This document shows positions 20,591 to 28,962 of a stretch of DNA of 64,000 bases, piece by piece (the stretch's first letter is position 1; each line of letters starts with the position of its first letter). Source of the stretch: Streptomyces sp. A0958 (GTDB lineage: Bacteria > Actinomycetota > Actinomycetes > Streptomycetales > Streptomycetaceae); contig NZ_SSBK01000002.1 of assembly GCF_004795035.1 (NCBI RefSeq), positions 1 to 64,000 on the forward strand, read 5' to 3'. The notes under the pieces are model-generated. The model was not told the DNA's origin and made no database searches. It saw nothing but the letters and a program-made list of their open reading frames with translations. The position numbers and the translations under genes are program-made.

Positions 20591-20605
20591 ATTCCGACTC
20601 GGAAT
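20591..20605. promoter_or_regulatory. Perfect 15-bp palindrome upstream of the surface-protein gene
   Basis: ATTCCGACTCGGAAT is a dyad of two 7-bp arms around a central base. It lies about 140 bp upstream of the surface-protein start and 58 bp from the ssbB stop. TAGGAT on the minus strand (20541-20546) could be the -10 it controls. The regulator is unknown. Confidence 0.4.
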
Positions 20606-20662
20606 CGTTATCCCCGGTAACTCCCGGCCCCCGGAGGGGCACCGTCCGTCCCGCACACCTCG

Positions 20663-21283
20663 TCATGGCGCGCTCACCAGGTCGGATGCGGCCCTCCGGG
20701 GCGCCGCGCCGCCCTTCTGACGCACCGTCCGCCGCCGCGCCGCCGGACGCGCGGCCGACCGCTCCCCCGGCTCCACCGCCGGCCGCTCCTCGGGCAAACC
20801 CGGCTCCGCGCCCGCCACCGGCTCCTCGGCCCCGCCCCGCTCCTCCGGCGCCTCCCGCACCGCCCACGGATCGGCCCCCGGGGCTGCCGGAGCCGGGCCG
20901 GACCGTGAGGCGGGCGCCGGCTCGGCCCTGACCACCCGGCGGAACGCCGCCGTACCCCGCGTCAGGTCGTGCCCCACCGCCACCGCCTCGATGTCCACGA
21001 ACGTCCGGCGCTGACCGTCCTTTTCCTCCTCACGCACCTTCAGCCTGCCGTGCACCACCAGGGGCTCCCCCACCGCGACCGAACCCGACAGGTTCGCCGC
21101 CAGGGTGCGCCACGCCCACACGGTGTAGAAGCTGGTGTGTCCGTCGGCCCAGACCTCCTTCACCCGGTCCCACCGCCGCGGCGTCACCGCGAACCTGAAC
21201 CGGGCCATCCCCCCGGTCGCCGTGTCCCGGAACTCCACTGCCGTCGCCGCATTGCCCACCAGCGTCACCAAGGTCTCGTTCAT
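20663..21283 (-). CDS. ssbB: Second single-stranded DNA-binding protein, SsbB-like
   Basis: A protein of 206 residues. The N-terminal OB fold (about residues 1-105) has the SSB pattern MNETLVTLVGNAATAVEFRDTATGGMARFRFAVTPRRW, then TSFYTVWAWRTLAANLSGSVAVGEPLVVHGRLKVRE. The C-terminal third is an Ala/Pro/Glu/Arg-rich disordered tail that lacks the DDDxPF acidic tip used by replicative SSBs, which points to the SsbB paralogue. In S. coelicolor SsbB acts in chromosome segregation during sporulation. The start ATG has GGAGGCGGAG upstream. It lies next to dynB/dynA, also sporulation genes. The tail is longer than I recall for S. coelicolor SsbB, so the paralogue name is likely rather than certain. 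Confidence 0.8.
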   Translation of the reverse strand: MNETLVTLVGNAATAVEFRDTATGGMARFRFAVTPRRWDRVKEVWADGHTSFYTVWAWRTLAANLSGSVAVGEPLVVHGRLKVREEEKDGQRRTFVDIEAVAVGHDLTRGTAAFRRVVRAEPAPASRSGPAPAAPGADPWAVREAPEERGGAEEPVAGAEPGLPEERPAVEPGERSAARPAARRRTVRQKGGAAPRRAASDLVSAP

Positions 21284-21382
21284 GACTCCGCCTCCCCTTC
21301 GCCCGGTCTCCGTGACCGCACCGTGCGTCGGTCACTGATCCCATGCTGGAGGGGAGGCGGAAGTCCCGCTGGGGGCTGTGGA

Positions 21383-23362
21383 CTAACGGCCCGTTGTGGA
21401 AAACTCCGTCACCGCCACATAGCGCTCGCGCACTTCGCGGTAGCGCACCAGCTCGGCCGAGACCGGGTCTAGCACCCGGGCCCGCCCGCAGGCCGCCGCC
21501 GCCTCCCGCAGCCGCCGCTCGGCCTCCTGGCCGTACCGCCGCGCGGGCCCCCTGGCCGCCGCCGCGCACGACCACTCCACCAGCGGGCCGCCGATGATTC
21601 CCGCCAGCATCACCAGAGCGGGCGTCAGCAGTCCCGGCTCCAGCACCCCGATGATCTGACCGGCCAGCCACAGGCCGCCGAAGATCTGCAGCAGCGTCAT
21701 CGCCACCTGCGCCAGCACGGCCGCCGGCCACCAGGCGGGACGCGGCGGCTTCCCGGCCCCGCGCCCACCGCGCGCCTCGGCCCCACCGCGCGCCTCGGCC
21801 CCACCGCGCGCCCCCGGCGCCCCATCGGCCTCGCTGCCCAGGGCCTCGGCTCCGGCCCCGTCCGCGTCCCGGCCCTCCGCCGCCCCGGCCCGCCCGGCCA
21901 GTTCGTCCAGCGCGTCGGGCAGTCCCCGTGCCCCGTGCACCGCCGCCTCGCGCACCGCCTGCGCCCAGGGTCCGGGCAGCCCGGCGGCGGCGTCGTCGGC
22001 CACCGTGCGCACGGCCTGCTCGACCCTCTGACGTGCGGTGAGCCGTTCCTCGGGCGGGGCGGCGAGGGGCGCGCGGTCCCGGCTGCCGGGCTGCCGGGCT
22101 GCCTCGTACCAGCGCCACAGCCGCAGCCACGGCGTGCCGCAGGCCCGTCCGGCGTTGCGGCGCCACTCGCGCTCGGCCGCCTGTCCCGCCGCCGCCGCGC
22201 CCACGGCCTCCGCGAGCCGGTCGGCGAACTCCTCACGGGCCCGCTCCCCGAGTCCCGGCCGCCCCTCGGCGACGTACACCGGGCGGAGCCTGGCCGCCGC
22301 CGCGTCCACGTCGGCGGAGAGCCGCCGGGTGGCCGCCGTGCGGTCCTGGACGAACCGGCCGAGCAGTTCGCGCAGTTCGCCCACCCCGTCGCCGGTCAGC
22401 GCGGACAGGGACAGCACGGTCGCCCCCGGATCGCCGTGTTCGCCGACGGCCATGCCGTCCTCGTCCAGCAGCCGGCGCAGGTCGTCCAGGACCTGGTCGG
22501 CGGCCTCGCCCGGCAGCCGGTCGATCTGGTTGAGGACGACGAAGGTGACCTCGGCGTGGCCGGCGAGCGGCCGCAGGTAGCGCTCGTGCAGGGCCGCGTC
22601 CGCGTACTTCTCCGGGTCCACCACCCAGATCACCGCGTCGACCAGCGCCAGTACCCGGTCCACCTGGTCGCGGTGGCCCCTCGCCGCCGAGTCGTGGTCG
22701 GGCAGGTCGACCAGGACCAGGCCCTGAAGCGCCTCGTCGGCCGCCGCGCCGCCCGGCTGCGGCCTGCGCCTCAGCCGCCCGGGAACGGCCAGCCGGTCGA
22801 GCAGCCCGGCGGCCCCGTCCGTCCAGGAGCAGGCCAGGGGCTGGGCGGTGGTGGGCCTGCGCAGGCCGGTCTCGGAGAGCTGGGCGCCGGCCAGCGCGTT
22901 GAAGAGGGTCGACTTGCCGCTGCCGCTCGCTCCGGCGATGGCGACGACGGTGTGCCGCGAGGACAGCCGCTCCCGGGCGGCCGCCTCGTCCAGCACCCGG
23001 CCCGCCTCGGCGAGGGCGGCCCGTTCGAGGCGGGCCCTGGAGAGTCCGACGAGTTCGCGCAGGGCGTCCAGGCGGGGCCGGAGCGGGCTGCCCGTGGGGA
23101 CGTACGCCTCGACCTGGGGGCGCCCGTCGTCCTCCACTGCTTCCGTGGCGTCCTCGAGGACGGCCTCCTCGCGGGTGGCCCGGGCCCGGCGGGCGATGAG
23201 CCCGTCGTCCCAGCCCGCGTCGGCGTCACAGCCCGTGTCGGCGCCACGGCCCGCGTCGGGTCCGGTTGCCTCCCGCGGGTGCCGCGCCGCTTCGGAGCGG
23301 CGGCCGCGGCTGCGGTTCCTGCCCCGGCCCTGTCCCGGATTTTCGTCAGTGACGGCAGTCAT
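21383..23362 (-). CDS. dynB: Dynamin-like GTPase with C-terminal membrane helices (DynB-type)
   Basis: A protein of 659 residues. An Arg/Gly/Asp-rich N terminus leads to a GTPase domain with G1 GASGSGKST (about residue 141), G3 [13 protein letters not shown] and G4 LNQID. A long helical stalk follows, then a low-complexity GGAEAR repeat segment and two hydrophobic helices ([24 protein letters not shown] and [20 protein letters not shown]) before the C-terminal helical end. Streptomyces DynB is the membrane-anchored partner of DynA and stabilises FtsZ rings during sporulation septation. The start overlaps the dynA stop (ATGA at 23359-23362). Naming rests on pair architecture and locus, not on alignment. 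Confidence 0.75.
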   Translation of the reverse strand: MTAVTDENPGQGRGRNRSRGRRSEAARHPREATGPDAGRGADTGCDADAGWDDGLIARRARATREEAVLEDATEAVEDDGRPQVEAYVPTGSPLRPRLDALRELVGLSRARLERAALAEAGRVLDEAAARERLSSRHTVVAIAGASGSGKSTLFNALAGAQLSETGLRRPTTAQPLACSWTDGAAGLLDRLAVPGRLRRRPQPGGAAADEALQGLVLVDLPDHDSAARGHRDQVDRVLALVDAVIWVVDPEKYADAALHERYLRPLAGHAEVTFVVLNQIDRLPGEAADQVLDDLRRLLDEDGMAVGEHGDPGATVLSLSALTGDGVGELRELLGRFVQDRTAATRRLSADVDAAAARLRPVYVAEGRPGLGERAREEFADRLAEAVGAAAAGQAAEREWRRNAGRACGTPWLRLWRWYEAARQPGSRDRAPLAAPPEERLTARQRVEQAVRTVADDAAAGLPGPWAQAVREAAVHGARGLPDALDELAGRAGAAEGRDADGAGAEALGSEADGAPGARGGAEARGGAEARGGRGAGKPPRPAWWPAAVLAQVAMTLLQIFGGLWLAGQIIGVLEPGLLTPALVMLAGIIGGPLVEWSCAAAARGPARRYGQEAERRLREAAAACGRARVLDPVSAELVRYREVRERYVAVTEFSTTGR

Positions 23363-25020
23363 CGCTGCCACCTCTCCTTCTGCAGTAGGGACAGTGCGGC
23401 GATCAGTTCGGCCTGCGGTTCGGGGGCCACGTCGAGGGCGTCCAAGGGTGCGAGCCGCCGGTCGCGTTCGCCGTTCAGCACATGGTCGAGACAGTTGGTG
23501 AGCAGCGCGCCGCCCTTGTCGCGCAGCCGCAGCGCGCCCTGCGCCCCGATCCGTTCGGCGAGCTGTTCGCCGGCGGTACGGGCCCGGCGCCCGCCGAGCA
23601 GGGCGGCGGCCAGCAGGGCGGCGACGGTCTCGGGGTCCGGGGCGGTGTTGCGCTCCATCAGGCGCAGCTCCTCCTCGGCCAGCTCCTCCAGAATCCGGCG
23701 CCACCGTCGTACGGTCATCGCGATCCGGCCCCGGATGTCCTCGGCCGGTCCCCAGCCGCCCTCCTCGCGGCCCGCCGCCTCGAAGGCGAACACCGCCGCG
23801 GCCGGCTCCCGCCGCCAGGTGGTGCGGATCTGCTCGTCGGCGGCGGCGACGGCGCACTCCAGGAGCGCGGCCAGGCTCTCCACGAGCGCGTCGAGCACTT
23901 CCTCGGGGGTGCTGTACAGCGGGTAGCCGCGCCACCGGGTCCGGGCGTCACCGGCGAGCGCGCCGCCGTTCTTCAGCCTGCGCCGTACCCGGGCGCCCTC
24001 CTTCCCGTACGCGTCCTCGACCACGCCCGTCAGCCGCACGGCGGCCGCGTACTGCGCCGCGACGGCCCCGGCGAGCGCGGGCATCCGGACGTCCAGGGAG
24101 TCGATGACCCCGGTGGCGGTCCGGCCGACCGCCTGCTGCCGGGCCGCCGGGTCCTGGGCGCGGTGGGTGAGCCAGGCGCGCAGCGGGGCGACGGCGGTGG
24201 TGGGCAGCAGTCCGCTGCCGCCGCCCGCCGATTCGGGCAGTTCGGGGATGGTGAAGCGCGGCACCTCGCCGAGACCGGCCTTGGTGAGCAGGGCGCCGTA
24301 CTGCCGGGAGACCTCGGCGATCACCTGGTGCGGAACCCGGTCCAGGACGGTGACGAGCGAGGCGTTGTACTCCTTGGCCGTACGCAGCAGATGCCAGGGC
24401 ACGGCGTCGGCGTACCGGGAGGCGGTGGTGACCATGACCCAGATGTCGGCCGCGCAGATCAGTTCGGCGGCCAGGACCCGGTTGCGCACGACGAGGGAGT
24501 CGATGTCGGGGGCGTCCAGCAGGGCGAGGCCGCGCGGCAGCCCGGTGGCCGTCTCGACGCGCAGCGCGGTGCCTTCCTCGTCCGCGTTCCCGTCGAGGCC
24601 GTCGAGGTCGTCGCACTGGCCGGGGTCGGCGTACTCCTCGGGCGGCAGCCAGACCCGGGTGAGCTGCGGCAGCACCCGTACGCCTGCGAACCAGTGCTGG
24701 TCGTCCGGGTGGCAGACCAGGACGGGCGTACGCGTGGTCGGGCGCAGCACCCCCGCCTCGCTGACCCGGCGCCCCACGAGGGAGTTGACGAGCGTCGACT
24801 TGCCGGCGCCGGTCGATCCGCCGATGACGGCCAGCAGGGGCGCCTCGGGGTCCTTCAGTCTGGGCAGCAGGTAGTCGTCGAGCTGGGCGAGCAGCTCGAT
24901 GCGGGTCTGCCTGGCGCGGGGGGCCCCCGGGAGCGGAAGTGGGAGACGCACGGCAGCGACACGGTCGCGCAGGGCGGAAAGTGCGTCGATGAGCTGAGGC
25001 CGTACGTCCAAGGTCACCAC
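23359..25020 (-). CDS. dynA: Dynamin-like GTPase (DynA-type)
   Basis: A protein of about 553 residues with no membrane helices. The GTPase core shows G1 [11 protein letters not shown]3 LLDAPDIDS and G4-like VLDR, followed by a helical stalk rich in Glu and Arg. It should oligomerise with the membrane partner encoded directly downstream. Start: GTG 25020 ([10 protein letters not shown]) gives a sensible N terminus, but no ribosome site precedes it and a GTG follows at 25017. An open frame runs further upstream, so the exact start is uncertain. It is the first gene of the dynA-dynB unit. Confidence 0.75.
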   Translation of the reverse strand: MVTLDVRPQLIDALSALRDRVAAVRLPLPLPGAPRARQTRIELLAQLDDYLLPRLKDPEAPLLAVIGGSTGAGKSTLVNSLVGRRVSEAGVLRPTTRTPVLVCHPDDQHWFAGVRVLPQLTRVWLPPEEYADPGQCDDLDGLDGNADEEGTALRVETATGLPRGLALLDAPDIDSLVVRNRVLAAELICAADIWVMVTTASRYADAVPWHLLRTAKEYNASLVTVLDRVPHQVIAEVSRQYGALLTKAGLGEVPRFTIPELPESAGGGSGLLPTTAVAPLRAWLTHRAQDPAARQQAVGRTATGVIDSLDVRMPALAGAVAAQYAAAVRLTGVVEDAYGKEGARVRRRLKNGGALAGDARTRWRGYPLYSTPEEVLDALVESLAALLECAVAAADEQIRTTWRREPAAAVFAFEAAGREEGGWGPAEDIRGRIAMTVRRWRRILEELAEEELRLMERNTAPDPETVAALLAAALLGGRRARTAGEQLAERIGAQGALRLRDKGGALLTNCLDHVLNGERDRRLAPLDALDVAPEPQAELIAALSLLQKERWQR

Positions 25021-25329
25021 ATGCGAAGAATGCCCAATTTTGGCGCCTTTTTGAAGCGTATAGCCACCTCTGCGCGCCGGTTCCTCCGTCCGGACAGAGG
25101 GGATGAGTGGGACGCAGGCATAACGAGTGCACAACACCCGGGGCGTGGGGCGTCAAAAGCGGTGCGTGACTCGCACCTACCTGCGATTATCGTTTCGCTT
25201 CACCGAACCTCCACATCGTGCCACGCAGGTGAAGCAACCGGGTCGAGCCATTCGGAGCCCTATCCTTGTCCCGTCAAGGTCACGGACCGCCCGGGTTCCG
25301 GGGCTCCAGACCACCGCAGCCACCACCCG
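25021..25329. other. Intergenic region between dynA and tRNA-Arg
   Basis: It is more AT-rich than its surroundings and should hold divergent promoters, minus for dynA and plus for the tRNA. TATCCT at 25261-25266 is a possible -10 for the tRNA. I see no gene. Confidence 0.5.
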
Positions 25330-25402
25330 GCCCCCGTAGCTCAGTGGATAGAGCAGGTGCCTTCTAAGCACTTGGCCGCAGGTTCGAGTCCTGCCGGGGG
25401 CG
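25330..25402 (+). tRNA. tRNA-Arg (anticodon TCT)
   Basis: The full cloverleaf can be folded by eye: acceptor GCCCCCG with CGGGGGC, D arm GCTC...GAGC, anticodon stem GGTGC/GCACT around loop CTTCTAA with TCT at the anticodon positions, and T arm GCAGG-TTCGAGT-CCTGC. No CCA is encoded. It reads the rare AGA codon. The 3' 46 bases belong to the attL repeat, so the gene is still whole after island insertion. Confidence 0.95.
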
Positions 25403-25403
25403 C
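25357..25403 (+). repeat. attL: left 47-bp core of the integrated island
   Basis: It is identical to 59175-59221. It runs from the 5' side of the tRNA anticodon stem to one base past the tRNA end. Bases before and after the core differ between the two copies, fixing its limits. Tyrosine integrases commonly cross over in the anticodon loop, and this core includes it. Confidence 0.93.
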
Positions 25404-25432
25404 ACATTTATGCAGGTCAGAGGCCATTTTCA

Positions 25433-25465
25433 GCCCTCCGCAAGATCACTTGCGGAGGGCTTTTT
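25433..25465 (+). terminator. Island-borne terminator just inside attL
   Basis: A perfect 12-bp stem (25433-25444 with 25449-25460), loop ATCA, followed by TTTTT. It stops transcription from tRNA-Arg 30 bp after the gene and replaces the chromosomal terminator that now lies beyond attR at 59244. Confidence 0.9.
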
Positions 25466-25811
25466 CGTTGCCCAGAAGGGCGTTTCACCCCAATTTCTTA
25501 CCTCGTTTTCGCCCCTCCGTCCCACATACGCCCCCCAGATCAGGAGTCTTCCCACGGTGCGGCACCATCGACGGGCAAGTAATGCCTGGTCAGGGCGATT
25601 CTGACGGCCCATCGGGGACACACAGGGCGGGCGTCGAAGCGGCACCTGCTCTGTCCGTGATCGCTGACTCAAGCTGCTCCACCTCGGCGCCAACTACCCG
25701 ACGTGACGCCACCGCCGAACCACGCAAGTCAGGGAGCCTGCGGCTGTGCATCGGCCGCTCCCCCGGAGAAGCGCTTCGTGCCATAGCCCAAGGCCCCGCA
25801 AGAGACGAGAC
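25466..25811. other. Non-coding left end of the island
   Basis: Small open frames exist here but none has a ribosome site or a recognisable product. No excisionase-like gene is seen. The stretch separates the terminator from the end of the pPIWI_RE gene. Confidence 0.5.
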
Positions 25812-28800
25812 TCACCCCTCGTCATCTTCCCCTTCGGGTTCCGTGGTCAGCCCCGCCGCGTCCATGAGGTCCGGGTCCGAATCGTTGTCCGCCGTACCCC
25901 CCTGCTCCTGCTCCGCAGTTGGCCCCGCCGTCACTTCTGCTGAATTCTCATCACTCTCCACGAGCATCGGGAGAACGTATGCCTGCGCCAGCCCGGCCAG
26001 GTGAAGCGGGAGCGGCAGGGACAGCGCCGCCGCATAGTCAGGTGCCTGGCGCAATTGGTGTACGGCGAGGGCCAGAGCCTCGGCATCGTCCGGCTTCCCC
26101 AGGGCGACGGCGCCCGGGGAGTCGTCCGCGTGACAGCCGAGCACCGCAATCTCGAGCAAGGTCGGGTTCCAGGCACTGGTGCCCGCCTGCGAGGTGAGGT
26201 TGCCCGCGGCGTTGACCCTGGTGGTCAGGCGGTCGAGGGCGGGCGACACGGCATGGGTACCCGGGCGTTCCGTGGTGCTGTAGAAGATCCGCTCAGTTGC
26301 TGGGGCCCCGCCCTGCGACGGGGTGGTCTGGGCCCAGAAGCCGGCCGGCTGGCCGTGCGGCTTACCGGGGTCCGCCAGGCCCCACCACTGCGCGGACTCC
26401 CGCCCCCCACATCCTCGGACGCGCACAAGGCGGAGTTCGTCGTCGAGCCGCCCCTTGGGGGCGTGGCCCGTCCGAATCAGATCCCGCTCGATCCGGCCGT
26501 CCTGCAGCCACGGCCAGTGCAACCTGCTGTTCTGTGCGTGAGTGATCAGCACGGTGGACTGACCACGGAGTGAGTGCAGTACGCGCTGGAGAAATGCCGC
26601 TGTCTCCTTGCGCTGCTGGGCGAGGTTGGCACGCCATTGTTGGCCGGTCACCCGAGGTGCACCAGATTGCGGGCCGTCGCCTTGCGGGTCGGGCTCCGCA
26701 CATGCCTCGGGATCGATCTCGGCCTGTTTCACCAGGCCAAGGAGGAAGCGCGGATACGGCACCCATTCCCCCGCGGCGTCGTCCCAGCCCCGTACGGCAG
26801 CCTGACCTGTGGCGTGCGGCAGCGGGGTGGCCAGGACGGCCACGGGCAGGTGCTTGGGCAGCCGGGTCGGGCCGTCCTTGCGGCGCTTCACCATCCAGAC
26901 CGCGGCGTACTGAAGCCGGTCGGGCAGGTCGTCGCCGAGGGTGTGCTGCGGCAGTACGCGGACGCCGAGCTGACGCAGCCCATCGAGCCAGGAGCTGTGG
27001 GTGCGATGCCCGATGCTGTCCGCATTGTCGATCTGCCGGTCGGTGGACGGGGTCACAACGAACTGGGTCAGTACACCTGCGTCGGCGCACCCCAGTCGAA
27101 CGGCGAACTTGGGGTCCGTCGTCGACGGGCGGAAGGTGCTGCGGTGAGCGATCTCCACCAGGGCGAGTTCAGGGCGGTCGGGGTCCGCGCCGTCCGCGCG
27201 CAGCCATGAGTCCAGGGCTTTGCGGCGCTCGACGATGGCTGCGGAGAAGGCCGCTCCCTTGCCTTTGACGGCTGGGTCGGGCACCAGCCGATCTCCGAGT
27301 CCGTCGGCCAGGGGCAGGCACCGCAGCCGCAGGATGAGTTCCTCCGTCTGCCATTCGAGGACGACCGGTGCCCCGGGCCGGGCTTCGTCGAAGTCCCGGT
27401 CCGTGATCGCGGCTGCGGAGGCGCCGCCGTCACCGTCAAGACCCAGGGCGTGCGCGAACTGAGCCACTGCTTCCTTGCGTACTTCTGATGACTGCCACAG
27501 CAACCGGATCTCGACCAGCGGTGGACCACTGTGGTGCGGGGCCGAGCTGGCGATTCGCGCCTGCGCCGCGAGGTTCGCCCTGCGCGCCTGGGTCTCGCGC
27601 AGCAGCTCGGTCTTCTTGGCCTCGTCGGTCCTTGGTTTGGGACGCCTGTTCTCCGGTGCGCCGATGCCCTTGCCGCGCCCCCGCTTCAGATCCGGTACCC
27701 GCACCACCGGTCCCGGAAGGGCCTGTTCGGCCCATTCGGTCAGCTGGGCGCGCTGGTTGGGCATGAAACCCGTGCCGATCTCGTGCTTTCCCATCCGGGT
27801 GCTGTGCACCACTGCGGCGCGGACCCCTCCCCCCTCGCCGATCCAGGAGCCCGGTTCGGCGAGGAGTTGTTCGGGGGCGGGGAAATTGCCGGCGAGACTG
27901 AGTCCGCGCAGGATGCCGGCCGTGTCGTTCTCGGACCAGGTGAAGGTGTCGGCTGCCCGGTCCCGGCGCAGTCGGGCGAGCGCGTAGCGCTCGGTGGCCG
28001 GCGCTCCGGGGAGCCATGGGATGGTGGGCCTCAAGTAGACCGTGGTGGCTTCCCGATAGGAGAGGTTGAGGCGTTTGGTGGTGACCCGCGGATGCGTCGC
28101 CCATCGTCGTACGCCCCAGTGCAGGTGCAGACGCGGCCTGGCATCGAACGGCGTGGTGTGCAGGGAGATGTTAAGTACGACGGAGAACCACCACTCCTTA
28201 CGTTTGACCGTCCGGAGCAGGGGCTGCGACATGAGTTCGGCCCCCTGGTCGCGGGGCCCGCGAGGTACAGCCCGAAAGCGCAGCTCTCCTCCTTCGAAGC
28301 GGTAGGGGTCGAGGGACAGGATGCGGCGGGCCAACGCATCGGTGGCGAGCTGGAACTGCCGGGGGTCGGGGGCGGCGGTCCCGCCGAGGGTGATGGGGCC
28401 GGTGAGCAGGTCGACGCCGGTGACCGGCTGCCACTTTGGCAGGTTCTGCTTGAGGTCGGCGCTGCTCGCAAGCAGCAGTGAACGGAACGCGGGGTCCTGC
28501 CCCGCGCACTTGGGACCGAGTGTGCGCAGCCATGAGTCCAGGAGCTGCCGCAGGGAGCGCTCTGGGAGGGGGTCGGTCGCCGAAGCGGGGACGTACATCC
28601 AGAAGTCCTCGGCGGTCGGGGAGCGCTGCTCCGGCCCCGGCTCGACGGGGACACGGGGGCGAGGGCGCACGATCACGTCGGGAGCGAGGGTCTGCAGGAC
28701 GCCGTCGAGCCGGCGCGTGGGCAGGGTCAGCTGCCTCTTCTCCTCGTCGCGCCCGTGGTTGTGCAGTTCGAGAAGGTCCGCGTGCCAGTGTTCGGGAAAG

Positions 28801-28880
28801 GCGAGGGCGTGGTAGTCCTCGGTCCAGGGCTCGCTGCCCTCGGCGAGGTAATACGCGGATCGGCGGATGTGCTGGTACAT
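25812..28880 (-). CDS. pPIWI_RE-family PIWI-like protein
   Basis: A protein of 1,022 residues, large and soluble. The N-terminal third (HIRRSAYYLAEGSEPWTEDYHALAFPEHW) resembles the pPIWI_RE X domain. A MID-like central region follows. A C-terminal RNase H-type region (about 740-960) has HAQNSRLHWPWL, QWWGL, RIFYSTTERPGT, NPTLLEIAVL and a closing LPLPLHLA. The tail is acidic. pPIWI_RE proteins are described in three-gene islands with a DinG-type helicase and a PD-(D/E)xK nuclease and were predicted to act on RNA-DNA hybrids or R-loops of invading DNA. The ATG 28880 has GGAG upstream, 82 bp after the helicase stop. Whether all nuclease residues are intact needs alignment. It is the last gene of the operon. 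Confidence 0.82.
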   Translation of the reverse strand: MYQHIRRSAYYLAEGSEPWTEDYHALAFPEHWHADLLELHNHGRDEEKRQLTLPTRRLDGVLQTLAPDVIVRPRPRVPVEPGPEQRSPTAEDFWMYVPASATDPLPERSLRQLLDSWLRTLGPKCAGQDPAFRSLLLASSADLKQNLPKWQPVTGVDLLTGPITLGGTAAPDPRQFQLATDALARRILSLDPYRFEGGELRFRAVPRGPRDQGAELMSQPLLRTVKRKEWWFSVVLNISLHTTPFDARPRLHLHWGVRRWATHPRVTTKRLNLSYREATTVYLRPTIPWLPGAPATERYALARLRRDRAADTFTWSENDTAGILRGLSLAGNFPAPEQLLAEPGSWIGEGGGVRAAVVHSTRMGKHEIGTGFMPNQRAQLTEWAEQALPGPVVRVPDLKRGRGKGIGAPENRRPKPRTDEAKKTELLRETQARRANLAAQARIASSAPHHSGPPLVEIRLLWQSSEVRKEAVAQFAHALGLDGDGGASAAAITDRDFDEARPGAPVVLEWQTEELILRLRCLPLADGLGDRLVPDPAVKGKGAAFSAAIVERRKALDSWLRADGADPDRPELALVEIAHRSTFRPSTTDPKFAVRLGCADAGVLTQFVVTPSTDRQIDNADSIGHRTHSSWLDGLRQLGVRVLPQHTLGDDLPDRLQYAAVWMVKRRKDGPTRLPKHLPVAVLATPLPHATGQAAVRGWDDAAGEWVPYPRFLLGLVKQAEIDPEACAEPDPQGDGPQSGAPRVTGQQWRANLAQQRKETAAFLQRVLHSLRGQSTVLITHAQNSRLHWPWLQDGRIERDLIRTGHAPKGRLDDELRLVRVRGCGGRESAQWWGLADPGKPHGQPAGFWAQTTPSQGGAPATERIFYSTTERPGTHAVSPALDRLTTRVNAAGNLTSQAGTSAWNPTLLEIAVLGCHADDSPGAVALGKPDDAEALALAVHQLRQAPDYAAALSLPLPLHLAGLAQAYVLPMLVESDENSAEVTAGPTAEQEQGGTADNDSDPDLMDAAGLTTEPEGEDDEG

Positions 28881-28962
28881 GTCCGTTCTCCCTGCGATGT
28901 CGTACGTGGTCGGCGGCACGGGATGTCTTCGGCAGCCTTGGCAGCAGCGGCGTCCCGGTGTG

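Noticed and set aside
25430..25693. Small minus-strand open frame at the left island end, considered as an excisionase
   Set aside because: It overlaps the terminator hairpin, has no ribosome site and shows no helix-turn-helix pattern.
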